Shown: piece after piece, positions 13,790 to 21,878 of the stretch
Layout: each line of letters starts with the position of its first letter
Numbering within the stretch: position 1 is the first letter of the stretch
Source: Spirochaetales bacterium
GTDB taxonomy: Bacteria; Spirochaetota; Spirochaetia; Sphaerochaetales; Sphaerochaetaceae
Length of the DNA stretch: 33,176 bases
Direction of reading: 5' to 3'
Assembly: GCA_022785155.1 (NCBI GenBank)
Contig: JALFRH010000232.1
Coordinates: 1-33,176 of the forward strand
Made by a program: the position numbers and the translations under genes
Notes under the pieces: model-generated
The model's database searches: none
What the model was told of the DNA's origin: nothing
What the model saw: the letters and a program-made list of their open reading frames with translations, nothing else

Positions 13790-15040
13790 TCAGTAGATTC
13801 TTGCTACAGGTAGGCTTCTTATAGAGATTATTGTTGTGCATCCCTTTCCGAAGAGATTCTCCATGCCCTCTACATATCTGGATATAAGCCTCTTGGGAAC
13901 ATAGGCCTGTATTGTTCCTGCAAATCCACCTCCATGTACCCTTACGGCACCTTCGCCATCCAAGATCTCTTCGCTTAAAGCGATTGCCAAGGATACTCCC
14001 TGCTCCTTGGGGCAGGATGAAGGATATACATTCTGAAGGAATCTGAAGGAAGAGTTCCCGCTTTCAGTTACGTTATAAAGGAAAGTATCTATATCTCCCT
14101 GTTTCAGGTCATTGAGCATGTACCTGACCCTCTCATTTTCCTTGAAAAAATGATAAGCACGAAGTATCGCCCTGTCATTTTTTACTCTTTCCCTGATGGC
14201 AGAGAGGTCTTTGATGAAGGCGTCGAAGTCCACTTCCCTTAGGTTTTCTTTTCCATAGAAATGGGCGATCTGTCTCATTTCAGGAGGTACTGCAGCATAT
14301 TCGTCAGTCAAATCTGCATGGCAGCCTCTGGTATCTGTAATGACCATCTCCAAATCATAATCGGAGAAATCAAAGGAGAGGGCCTCTACCTTTGGTTCGG
14401 TTTTGTCCTCAAAGTCTATTCCGATTATTCCGCCATAGGCACAGGAAAGCTGGTCCAGTAGACCTGATGGCTTACCAAAGTATACATTCTCTGCATATTG
14501 GCCGATCTTGGCCAGCTCCACAGGGGAGAGGGCATCCTCTGCATAAAGGGCATTGAATATCTCCGCTATCAATACTTCCACTGAGGCGGATGAACTGAGA
14601 CCTGAACCTCTCAGGACCCTGGATGTTACGTTTGCATCCCAGCCCTTGATCTCAAAACCTCTATCCTTGAAAGCTTTGGCGATTCCTCTGAGAAGGGATG
14701 CAGTGGTATTTATTTCATCCTTCTTGATTTCATCATCCGAGAAATCTATGGAACACTTGGGGAAGCCTTCACTATAGAAGTTGATGACAGTGTCATCCCT
14801 TCTGGATGCTGCGGCGATTGTATCCAGATTGATTGCAGCGCCGATGACAAGGCCAAGGTTATGGTCTGTATGGTTTCCTGCTATCTCGGTTCTACCAGCA
14901 GCTGAGAAAATCATAGGTTTGTCTTTACCGAACAAAGCCTTATGAGCCTCTACCAATGAGAGGAATCTATTATCCATTTCTTCCACGTTTACGCTCTTAC
15001 CGTAAAGAGCAGTATATTTTTGTCTTAGAGTTGAAATCAT
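13790..15040 (-). CDS. galK: Galactokinase
   Basis: A 416-residue GHMP kinase that phosphorylates galactose to galactose-1-phosphate. GRTEIAGNHTDH (49-60) is the galactokinase signature. RGSGLSSSAS (144-153) is the GHMP ATP loop. Asp196 in GLLDQLSCAYGG matches the catalytic aspartate. HGGGFAGTIQAYVP near the C-terminus is the third GHMP motif. It is about 25 residues longer than usual, mostly from an N-terminal extension. It lies 15 nt downstream of the recQ-like gene on the same strand, so the two may share a transcript. No galT or galE is present in the window. Confidence 0.95.
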   Translation of the reverse strand: MISTLRQKYTALYGKSVNVEEMDNRFLSLVEAHKALFGKDKPMIFSAAGRTEIAGNHTDHNLGLVIGAAINLDTIAAASRRDDTVINFYSEGFPKCSIDFSDDEIKKDEINTTASLLRGIAKAFKDRGFEIKGWDANVTSRVLRGSGLSSSASVEVLIAEIFNALYAEDALSPVELAKIGQYAENVYFGKPSGLLDQLSCAYGGIIGIDFEDKTEPKVEALSFDFSDYDLEMVITDTRGCHADLTDEYAAVPPEMRQIAHFYGKENLREVDFDAFIKDLSAIRERVKNDRAILRAYHFFKENERVRYMLNDLKQGDIDTFLYNVTESGNSSFRFLQNVYPSSCPKEQGVSLAIALSEEILDGEGAVRVHGGGFAGTIQAYVPKRLISRYVEGMENLFGKGCTTIISIRSLPVARIY

Positions 15041-15055
15041 ACCTATATTCTAATT

Positions 15056-16468
15056 TTAAGATTGAAGTTGTAAAAGCCTTTTCTTTCCCATTTTACTTAG
15101 TACAAGGAATCTTAGTTTTGTATTGATATATCCAGAAGCTTCCAATTCCCTAAGGCTTTCCTCGACTTCCTTCACTGTCCATTTATGCAGTTTTGGAAAA
15201 GGATTGAAAAGGCTTTTTCTTATGAGTCTCTTGATTACACTTTTCCTTCTTCTCAATAAGTGCCTGTTCATTTCCTTGAGTATGGCTATTTCTCCTGAAG
15301 GAACGAAGTTGTCAGAGACACATGCCGAGCAGCGGCCGCACTCGTCATGCTCCGTCTCTTCACCCATTATTTTCAATAGGGCATTCCTTATACATTCTCC
15401 TGAAGAAAATACACTCTTCAGTTTCCCTTCTTCCCTTTGTTTCCACAGCACAAAAGAGTGGGCCTCCTCTCCGTCTCTTCCAGCTCTTCCTGCCTCCTGA
15501 AGAAACTCGTCGGCTTTCTGGGGAAGATAAATGTGGATTACGCTTCTTATATTCTTTTTATCAACCCCCATTCCATAGGCCGTGGTGGCTGCCAGCACGC
15601 CGTCATTGGAAAGAAAAAATTCTTCCTCTATCTGTTTTCTCTTTTCCTTGTCCAATCCTGCATGGTAGAAAAGACACCTGATGGCTTTGGAAGTAAGAAA
15701 GAATGCCACTCTCTCCGTGTCTTCCCGACTTCTACAGAAAATCACAGCAGGCCTGTATTCCTTTTTTCTTAGAATCTGTACTAGATCGTCTTCAATCTTC
15801 AAAGAGTGTATGGAGTGGTAATAGATATTGTTCCTGTCACTGGAAGCTTTGACGACATAGGGTGTGGATCCAAGAAAGACACGTTGGACTATGGTGGGGT
15901 AGATTTTATCTTCCATGGTGGCGGTAAAGGCAAGAATGTGGCGGGGCTTTATAAGGGACAACAAGGATGGCAGTTCTTTGTAACTGGGACGAAAAGTATC
16001 TCCCCAGCTTACTGTGGTATGGACTTCATCTATGACTACTGTGGATGTCTTTTCCCATAACTCCTTGTATTCAGGTTTACTCATTAAATATAGGAGCATC
16101 TCCATGTTTGTTATCAAGACCTTGTATTCGCCATTGATCAAGGCCTCGATCTTTCTCTCCCTTTCTTCTCTGGCCATACCACCCTTTAGGGTGAGCGTCG
16201 GTATGTTCATCCCTTTCATCCTCTTCTCTTGGTCTGCCATCAAGGAAAGAAGTGGGTAAATGCATATTACAATTCCTTTGATAAAAATGAGAGGCGCCAT
16301 GAAGCAGATGGATTTACCGCTTCCTGTAGGAAGGACAGCCAGGAGTCTCGTCTCCTTCTTGTTTTCTTCATTCATTGCTATATGGGTCACCACCAGTTCC
16401 TGATGGGGAAGAAGATATGTTATTCCCAGTTTTTCTCTCAGTTCTTTCTTTAGTTTCATTTGATCCAT
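15056..16468 (-). CDS. RecQ-family ATP-dependent DNA helicase (short form)
   Basis: A 470-residue superfamily 2 helicase. Walker A is LPTGSGKS (46-53), followed by a DEVH box and FTATM. The C-terminal helicase lobe has YHAGL, ATTAYGMGVDKKNIR and the RecQ signature QEAGRAGRDG. A zinc site follows (CIRNALL...DECGRCSAC), as in RecQ. There is no HRDC domain; the tail is a short winged-helix-like region. RecQ enzymes unwind recombination and replication intermediates. The ATG at 16468 is chosen over a TTG at 16489; an ATG at 16459 is also possible. Because the protein is short and divergent I leave the symbol blank. Confidence 0.88.
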   Translation of the reverse strand: MDQMKLKKELREKLGITYLLPHQELVVTHIAMNEENKKETRLLAVLPTGSGKSICFMAPLIFIKGIVICIYPLLSLMADQEKRMKGMNIPTLTLKGGMAREERERKIEALINGEYKVLITNMEMLLYLMSKPEYKELWEKTSTVVIDEVHTTVSWGDTFRPSYKELPSLLSLIKPRHILAFTATMEDKIYPTIVQRVFLGSTPYVVKASSDRNNIYYHSIHSLKIEDDLVQILRKKEYRPAVIFCRSREDTERVAFFLTSKAIRCLFYHAGLDKEKRKQIEEEFFLSNDGVLAATTAYGMGVDKKNIRSVIHIYLPQKADEFLQEAGRAGRDGEEAHSFVLWKQREEGKLKSVFSSGECIRNALLKIMGEETEHDECGRCSACVSDNFVPSGEIAILKEMNRHLLRRRKSVIKRLIRKSLFNPFPKLHKWTVKEVEESLRELEASGYINTKLRFLVLSKMGKKRLLQLQS

Positions 16469-16576
16469 ACATATTAAACAGAAAAACAAGGGATATTTTG
16501 AATTTTGAATTTATGATTTAAAATAACATTCCTATATAAGAATGAAATATTTGGTATTATATTAAATTGAAGAAAT

Positions 16577-16601
16577 GAAAAAGGGGAGGACAAACCTCCC
16601 C
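16577..16601 (-). terminator. Terminator of ackA
   Basis: On the minus strand a perfect 7-bp stem GGGGAGG/CCTCCCC (16601-16595 with 16589-16583) with a 5-nt loop is followed by TTTTTC. It starts 11 nt after the ackA stop codon. Confidence 0.9.
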
Positions 16602-16612
16602 ATACCTATACG

Positions 16613-17956
16613 TCAGTTCTTCTTTGGAGGAACAGCGATGATATTCTTGAGGCCGGGCTTCTTCTCAAGGTTCTTTACAAGACCTCTCTCTCTAGCCTTA
16701 TTTACGTAGTTAGGATCTTCGAAAGAGTAGTGGAAGTTTGTATGGACATCATATGTTCCCTTCATGAGGGCATAAGCGTCTTCAGTGATTACAAGCTCTT
16801 CATCTGTCGGGATGACGAAGATCTTTACAGGTGAATCATCTGCGCTGATTACAGTTTCAGCGTTTCTGCAGTGTGAAAGGTCGTTCTTCTCTGGATCGAT
16901 CTTGATTTCAAGTCCTTCCAGTCCCTGACAGGATCCAAGTCTGATGTTCTCACCCATTTCACCTACACCTGCAGTGAAGACAATGGCGTCGACCCTTCCG
17001 AGAAGTGCAGCATATGCACCGATGTACTTCTTGATTCTGTGGCACTCAAGGTCTACGCAGAGCTGAGCCTTTTCATCGCCATTTTCAGCCATAATGGAAA
17101 CGTCTCTTCTATCGCTCTTTCCGCAGAGGCCTACAAGACCGGACTTCTTGTTGAGGATAGTGTCCATTTCTTTTACAGAGTAACCTGCATTCTCACAGAT
17201 ATATGGGATGACAGCTGGATCGATGTCTCCGCTTCTTGTTCCCATAACAAGACCTTCAAGTGGAGTGAGACCCATTGTAGTGTCGATACATACACCATTC
17301 TTTACAGCACAAGCGGAAGCACCGTTTCCGATATGGAGGATGATTACGTTTGTATCTTTGTTTTCCTTTCCAAGGAGAACTGCAGCTCTCTTTGCGCAGT
17401 ACAGGTGGCTTGTTCCGTGGAAACCATAGCGGCGTACGTTGTACTTTTCATACCACTCATAAGGAACGGCATACATAAAAGCTTCCCTAGGCATTGTCTG
17501 GTGCCAAGCTGTATCGAGAACGATTGCCTGTGGAACATTTGGCATAAGCTTTCTTGCACATTCGATGCCCATGATGTTGCCTGGCATGTGGAGTGGTCCT
17601 AGTGGAATAAGGGTCTTGAGCTGCTCTATGACTTCATCTGTTACAAGTGTAGACTTCTTGAACATCTCACCGCCGTGGAGAACTCTGTGTCCTACAGCAC
17701 CGATTTCAGAAAGATCCTTGATACAGCCGTATGTAGGATCCTGGAGCATCTTGAGAATGTAATCGATGGCTTCGGCATGGGTGGGAGAAACGAACTTGTC
17801 ATTGAACTCCTCTTTGCCACGAGACTTCTGTTCGATAGTCGAGTATTCCTGGCCGATGCGTTCTACCACACCGACTGTAAGGACATCCTTGTTGTCCCAA
17901 TCATAGACCTGATATTTTGCGGAGGAACTTCCGCAGTTCAAGGTTAAGATTACCAT
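16613..17956 (-). CDS. ackA: Acetate kinase
   Basis: A 447-residue ASKHA-fold kinase interconverting acetyl-phosphate + ADP and acetate + ATP, the ATP-yielding step of acetate fermentation. The signatures LTLNCGSSSAKYQVY (N-terminus), GHRVLHGG, RRYGFHGTSH, HIGNGASACAV and FTAGVGEMGENIR are all present. It is about 45 residues longer than typical AckA because of a C-terminal extension after the usual end of the fold (from about GTYDVHTNFHYSFEDP). Start is ATG with AGGAG 7 nt upstream. Phosphotransacetylase is not adjacent. It has its own terminator. Confidence 0.97.
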   Translation of the reverse strand: MVILTLNCGSSSAKYQVYDWDNKDVLTVGVVERIGQEYSTIEQKSRGKEEFNDKFVSPTHAEAIDYILKMLQDPTYGCIKDLSEIGAVGHRVLHGGEMFKKSTLVTDEVIEQLKTLIPLGPLHMPGNIMGIECARKLMPNVPQAIVLDTAWHQTMPREAFMYAVPYEWYEKYNVRRYGFHGTSHLYCAKRAAVLLGKENKDTNVIILHIGNGASACAVKNGVCIDTTMGLTPLEGLVMGTRSGDIDPAVIPYICENAGYSVKEMDTILNKKSGLVGLCGKSDRRDVSIMAENGDEKAQLCVDLECHRIKKYIGAYAALLGRVDAIVFTAGVGEMGENIRLGSCQGLEGLEIKIDPEKNDLSHCRNAETVISADDSPVKIFVIPTDEELVITEDAYALMKGTYDVHTNFHYSFEDPNYVNKARERGLVKNLEKKPGLKNIIAVPPKKN

Positions 17957-18083
17957 TGATATCTCCTGAATATGTTATTCGTTTTATGAGTGAATGATAT
18001 ATCAGAAAGAAGAAAACCTCCACCTCAATAAATGTAAATAAATGAAAAATGGATAAATGTAACTGAAATTGCGTTATATATGT

Positions 18084-19124
18084 ATGAAGCGAATTATATT
18101 GATTGTAGGTTTTTCAGTTTTTCTCTCATTTTTGCTCCACTCTTATTCCATTGTCTTTGACACTGGAAGTATAGGGGTCGAGGGAGATAGAGGAAAGGTT
18201 GGAGTAAATAGATGGGGTATGAGGATAAACAGCCCATACTTTTCCTTCGGCGGCGTGGACACAGGTGGTGACATCAAGAAGATTGACGATCCCCATTACT
18301 CTTATTCCCATGGGCTGTACTATGGCCTTCCCTCCAAGACAACAAGTCTATTCGGTTCCACAATAAGGGGGAAGGAGAGCTGGCTTTCTTTTATTTATGG
18401 AGAGCGTAATGGTTTTGGCTTTGGGTATGAGGGGAGGAATATAAGGGCTTTCCTATATTCATTTTCAAAAGAGGAAGACAAAAACATTCAAAAGAGATTG
18501 GTGGACAGAGTGGACGTAAATGTAATCTACCTGGGCCTTGAGGGAAAGAAGGATATGTTTTCCTTCTCCTCCTTCCTATCCTTTACAGATACCCTTTATT
18601 TCTCCTCCATGGTGAAGGGCAGTATGGATTTGGGCATATTGAAAATAGAGATGGGGTATGGGAGACTCCAGAGGTTACTGAAGAGTACAAATGATTGGGA
18701 GACGAGCCTGCAGCTATCACTACATAAAGAGACTGCAGAAGTTACCTTCTCCCTCTTTCTCTCTCCTCCTCCCATTTATTCTTACTCCTATGGGTCCCTG
18801 GAATTTATATCAGAAGGAGGAATGACAATAGGGAACGTAAGGATTGAAGGGGCTTTAAAACGAAGCTTTAAAAATGGAAAGGAAGATGTGGACGCCTCCC
18901 TTTCTCTTTCCCATTCTTTCTGGAAAGTGAAGATATCGAAAAAAAGCGGCGTCACCGTTTCCTGTAGTTTCGATTCTTCTTCCTTCTCCATAGGACAGGA
19001 TAAACTGGAGACGAAAGTCGTGTTGGAGGAGAATGAAGTGGAGATTACCGTCGACAGTGGAGGAAAGAGTAGTGTAAAGGGGAGAATAGAAATAAAGGAT
19101 CAAACCAGTCCTCCAAGACCATGA
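18084..19124 (+). CDS. Exported beta-strand-rich protein of unknown function
   Basis: A 346-residue protein with a clear signal peptide (MKRIILIVGFSVFLSFLLHSYS, likely cleaved near residue 22). The mature part is rich in alternating aromatic, serine and glycine stretches (FSFSSFLSFTDTLYFSSMV, YSYSYGSLEF, SLSLSHSFWKVKISKK) that predict many amphipathic beta strands. This suits an outer-membrane barrel or a periplasmic beta protein. It lacks a C-terminal aromatic residue typical of barrels (ends SPPRP). I do not recognise a family. The ATG at 18084 is preferred to the in-frame TTG at 18069 because it starts the signal peptide directly. No Shine-Dalgarno is evident. Confidence 0.8.
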   Translation: MKRIILIVGFSVFLSFLLHSYSIVFDTGSIGVEGDRGKVGVNRWGMRINSPYFSFGGVDTGGDIKKIDDPHYSYSHGLYYGLPSKTTSLFGSTIRGKESWLSFIYGERNGFGFGYEGRNIRAFLYSFSKEEDKNIQKRLVDRVDVNVIYLGLEGKKDMFSFSSFLSFTDTLYFSSMVKGSMDLGILKIEMGYGRLQRLLKSTNDWETSLQLSLHKETAEVTFSLFLSPPPIYSYSYGSLEFISEGGMTIGNVRIEGALKRSFKNGKEDVDASLSLSHSFWKVKISKKSGVTVSCSFDSSSFSIGQDKLETKVVLEENEVEITVDSGGKSSVKGRIEIKDQTSPPRP

Positions 19125-19273
19125 AGGACAGTTTTCCCGTCCCCATATGACTATAAATGGAACGAAAAAAAGGAAATACACTTGAAGGCATATGCGAGTT
19201 CAATTCTTGGCCCAGGAATGTATATTTTGTGTGTAAAACGGGTTCTATGAAATTTTTATGGCAGCCAATCTTC

Positions 19274-19330
19274 TTTAATCATGGGCATAAATCTATTATA
19301 CTTACAGAAAGTGCCTTTGGCACAAAGGAG
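19274..19330 (+). promoter_or_regulatory. Candidate cysS promoter with a 5' hairpin abutting the Shine-Dalgarno
   Basis: TTTAAT (19274-19279) and TATACT (19297-19302) are 17 nt apart. The predicted transcript start is near 19309. It would begin with the hairpin GTGCC-TTT-GGCAC (19311-19323), which directly touches the ribosome binding site AAAGGAG (19324-19330). No T-box signature was seen in the 213-bp gap. The hairpin could protect the 5' end or tune translation. Confidence 0.4.
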
Positions 19331-19337
19331 ATTAAGC

Positions 19338-20741
19338 ATGAAGCTGTATAACACAATGGATCGCAAAGTTGAGGAGTTCGTACCGATTGAAGAAGGAAAG
19401 GTCGGAATGTACTGTTGTGGTCCTACAGTCTACAACTATGCCCATATCGGTAACTTAAGGACTTATATTTTTGAAGATATACTTCACCGCACCTTGGAAG
19501 AGGCTGGATATAGAGTAAAACATGTCATGAACATCACTGATGTGGGACATCTTACAGGTGATGGAGACGATGGCGAAGACAAATTGGGCAAGAGAAGTAG
19601 AGAGACTGGAAAGAGCGTATGGGATATTGCAGCATTCTATACAGACGCTTTTTTTGCAGATGAAAAAGCTTTGAATATCAAGAGACCCAATGTAGTGTGC
19701 AAGGCTACCGACCACATACAGGATATGATCGCCCTCATCAAGAGACTGGAAGAGAAGGGCCATACATATACTGCCGGAGGAAATGTCTATTTCTCAATAG
19801 ATACCATCGACGACTATGGAAAACTTGCAGGCCAGAAACAGGAAGATAAGCTCAGCGGTGCACGTATTGCAGTGGATGGCAACAAGCGTAATCCTCAGGA
19901 CTTCGTACTATGGTTCACCAACAGCAAGTTCGGCGAGCAGGCTATGATGTGGGACTCCCCATGGGGAAGAGGATATCCTGGCTGGCATATCGAATGCTCC
20001 GCCATGAGCATGAAATATCTTGGTGAAACCTTTGATATCCATTGCGGTGGCATAGATGCAATTCCTGTCCACCACACCAATGAAATTGCTCAGAGTGAAG
20101 CCGCCACCGGCCATAAGTGGGTCAACTACTGGTGCCATGGAGAATTCCTTCTCAACGATAAGGGTAAGATGAGTAAATCCTCAGGAGAGTTCCTGACTCT
20201 ACCTGTATTGGTAGGTCATGGCTACAATGCTCTGGATTACAGATATTTCTGTCTAGGCGGCCATTATCGTACTCAGCTTAAGTTCTCCTACGAGGCTTTG
20301 GACCATGCAAAGAGCGCAAGGGAGAGGCTGAACTCAATGGTGGCTGAGTTAAAGGCAAAGGCAAAGCCGGAATCCACAATCTCTGAAAAGGCAGAGAGTT
20401 ACAAGGATTCTTTCTTTGCCGCGCTTTTCAACGACCTCAGATGCCCTGAGGCCTTGGCTGTAATGTGGAAGATGCTGAAAGACAACTCCATTCCCGAAGG
20501 AGAAAAGCTTTCTCTTCTTTACTCCATGGATAAAGTACTTGGTTTGGACCTGGATAAAGTCGAGGCCAAGAAGGAAGAAAAGGTAGGTGGAGAAGAGGAG
20601 TGGAAGCTTGTTGAAGAGAGAAAACAGGCTAAGGCTGAAAAGAACTATCAGAGAGCCGATGAAATAAGAAAAGAGTTGGAAGAAAGGGGATATATCGTGA
20701 AAGATACCCCTCAGGGACCAATTCTTCAAAAAATAGTGTAA
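19338..20741 (+). CDS. cysS: Cysteinyl-tRNA synthetase
   Basis: A 467-residue class I synthetase charging tRNA-Cys. CCGPTVYNYAHIGN holds the zinc cysteine and the HIGH-type motif HIGN (36-39). GWHIECSAMSM and HHTNEIAQSEA supply the other zinc ligands and the anticodon-side motif. KMSKS is at 277-281. The C-terminal DALR-like helical part ends in a domain with NYQRADEIRKELEERGY, typical of CysRS. The ATG at 19338 has AAAGGAG 7 nt upstream; the longer frame from 19281 is not needed. The ECF sigma gene follows after 27 nt and may be co-transcribed. Confidence 0.97.
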   Translation: MKLYNTMDRKVEEFVPIEEGKVGMYCCGPTVYNYAHIGNLRTYIFEDILHRTLEEAGYRVKHVMNITDVGHLTGDGDDGEDKLGKRSRETGKSVWDIAAFYTDAFFADEKALNIKRPNVVCKATDHIQDMIALIKRLEEKGHTYTAGGNVYFSIDTIDDYGKLAGQKQEDKLSGARIAVDGNKRNPQDFVLWFTNSKFGEQAMMWDSPWGRGYPGWHIECSAMSMKYLGETFDIHCGGIDAIPVHHTNEIAQSEAATGHKWVNYWCHGEFLLNDKGKMSKSSGEFLTLPVLVGHGYNALDYRYFCLGGHYRTQLKFSYEALDHAKSARERLNSMVAELKAKAKPESTISEKAESYKDSFFAALFNDLRCPEALAVMWKMLKDNSIPEGEKLSLLYSMDKVLGLDLDKVEAKKEEKVGGEEEWKLVEERKQAKAEKNYQRADEIRKELEERGYIVKDTPQGPILQKIV

Positions 20742-20768
20742 CCATTAGATAGGAAATTTGTTAATAAG

Positions 20769-21302
20769 ATGGAAATCAAAAGTACCAACCGGGAAGATTT
20801 CAGGAAAGTATACGATGCGAATTACACACTTTTGATGCAGGTGGTGATGCACATTGTCTACAATCAGGAAATTGCAGAAGACTTGGTCCAGGAATCATTC
20901 GAACGTTTTTATGTTAAGAATCTTTCCTTCCCGACCATGGATGATGCCAAGTATTGGCTGTTGAGAGTTTCCAAGAATCTGGCTCTCAATAATGTTCGAA
21001 GGAACAAGAGAGAGATACAGCTTGTGGATAAGGTCAAAAAGATGCCGGGTGAAACCGCAAACTACTATGACTCCTCCAAGGCTGTCATGGAAGAAGAGGA
21101 AAGAAAGGCTGTTAGAGATGCCGTCAATGCTCTGCCAGAGAACTTGAGAAGCGTGATACAGCTGAAAGAGTACTCGGGTCTTGACTATAAAGCTATAGGA
21201 AAGGTTCTGGGTATTTCTGAAACTAATGTTAAGGTCAGAGTCCATAGAGCCAGAAAAAAGCTGGAAGAGATTCTTTCCTCGGAGGATAAAGATGTGTATT
21301 GA
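20769..21302 (+). CDS. ECF-family RNA polymerase sigma factor
   Basis: A 177-residue sigma-70 family protein. Region 2 (about 8-75) includes the core-binding segment with EIAEDLVQESFERFY and the DNA-binding AKYWLLRVSKNLALNNVRRNKR. A short linker leads to region 4 (about 115-170), with ALPENLRSVIQLKEYSGLDY and the HTH KAIGKVLGISETNVKVRVHRARKKL. It should direct transcription of a stress or envelope regulon. Its stop overlaps the next gene by 11 bp, a zinc anti-sigma factor. The pair therefore forms a classic sigma/anti-sigma switch. It lies 27 nt after cysS. Confidence 0.95.
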   Translation: MEIKSTNREDFRKVYDANYTLLMQVVMHIVYNQEIAEDLVQESFERFYVKNLSFPTMDDAKYWLLRVSKNLALNNVRRNKREIQLVDKVKKMPGETANYYDSSKAVMEEEERKAVRDAVNALPENLRSVIQLKEYSGLDYKAIGKVLGISETNVKVRVHRARKKLEEILSSEDKDVY

Positions 21303-21831
21303 TCTGCAGATGCTGTCCGCATATATGGATGGAGAATTGAAAGAGCCATACAGAACCCAGGTGAAGGAACACCTGGAGCACTGTGCCGCCTGCAGGAATC
21401 TTCTTGAGAATATGAAGTCTTTGGATGAAAGGATTCAGAAAGATACTTTTTCTGATGAAGAACTTAATAGGAACAAAGACGCCATTTTCAAGAAACTTGA
21501 TGCAAAGTGTTTTGGGGAAGGTAAGCAGATCTCTTTCTTTAGAAGAAAGATACAGATGAGCATACCTGCTGCAATAACAGCCGCAGCCGCTGCAGTATTC
21601 ATCTTTGCCGGTGGATTTGTTTTCTTTGGTTCAAATGCAAAAGAGACCAATGATATTCTTCCGTCATTCTCCGTCAATGCCGATACGGAAAACGTCAGAC
21701 TTGTTTCTTCTGGCAAGAACAGTCTGGATGATTATACTCTTGAAGAAATACTCCAGTATCTGGATGGAAAAGGCTACCAGGTGGATATATCCATAAAAGG
21801 CCTCCAGCCTTTGGAAGAGAAAGGGGAATGA
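21292..21831 (+). CDS. Zinc-finger (ZAS) membrane anti-sigma factor
   Basis: A 179-residue protein. The N-terminal anti-sigma domain has His27-x3-Cys31-x2-Cys34 (HLEHCAACRNLL), the ZAS zinc motif, with Cys2 as a possible fourth ligand. One hydrophobic helix at about 90-112 (SIPAAITAAAAAVFIFAGG) anchors it in the inner membrane, leaving a short extracytoplasmic tail of about 65 residues. It should hold the ECF factor inactive until a signal releases it. The ATG at 21292 has GGAGG 6 nt upstream inside the sigma gene. The 11-bp overlap suggests translational coupling and matched stoichiometry. Confidence 0.92.
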   Translation: MCIDLQMLSAYMDGELKEPYRTQVKEHLEHCAACRNLLENMKSLDERIQKDTFSDEELNRNKDAIFKKLDAKCFGEGKQISFFRRKIQMSIPAAITAAAAAVFIFAGGFVFFGSNAKETNDILPSFSVNADTENVRLVSSGKNSLDDYTLEEILQYLDGKGYQVDISIKGLQPLEEKGE

Positions 21832-21859
21832 AAAAACTTGGACCCGTGGTTTCGGGTCC
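21831..21859 (-). terminator. Terminator shared by convergent anti-sigma and MATE genes
   Basis: A perfect stem GGACCCG (21840-21846) / CGGGTCC (21853-21859) with a 6-nt loop. On the minus strand it is followed by AAGTTTTTT, so it best serves the MATE gene ending at 21879. It may also help end the sigma/anti-sigma transcript. Confidence 0.85.
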
Positions 21860-21878
21860 ATTAATATAGCCTATATCA

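Noticed and set aside
19125..19337. T-box riboswitch upstream of cysS
   Set aside because: I found no T-box consensus or specifier stem, only a small hairpin next to the Shine-Dalgarno.
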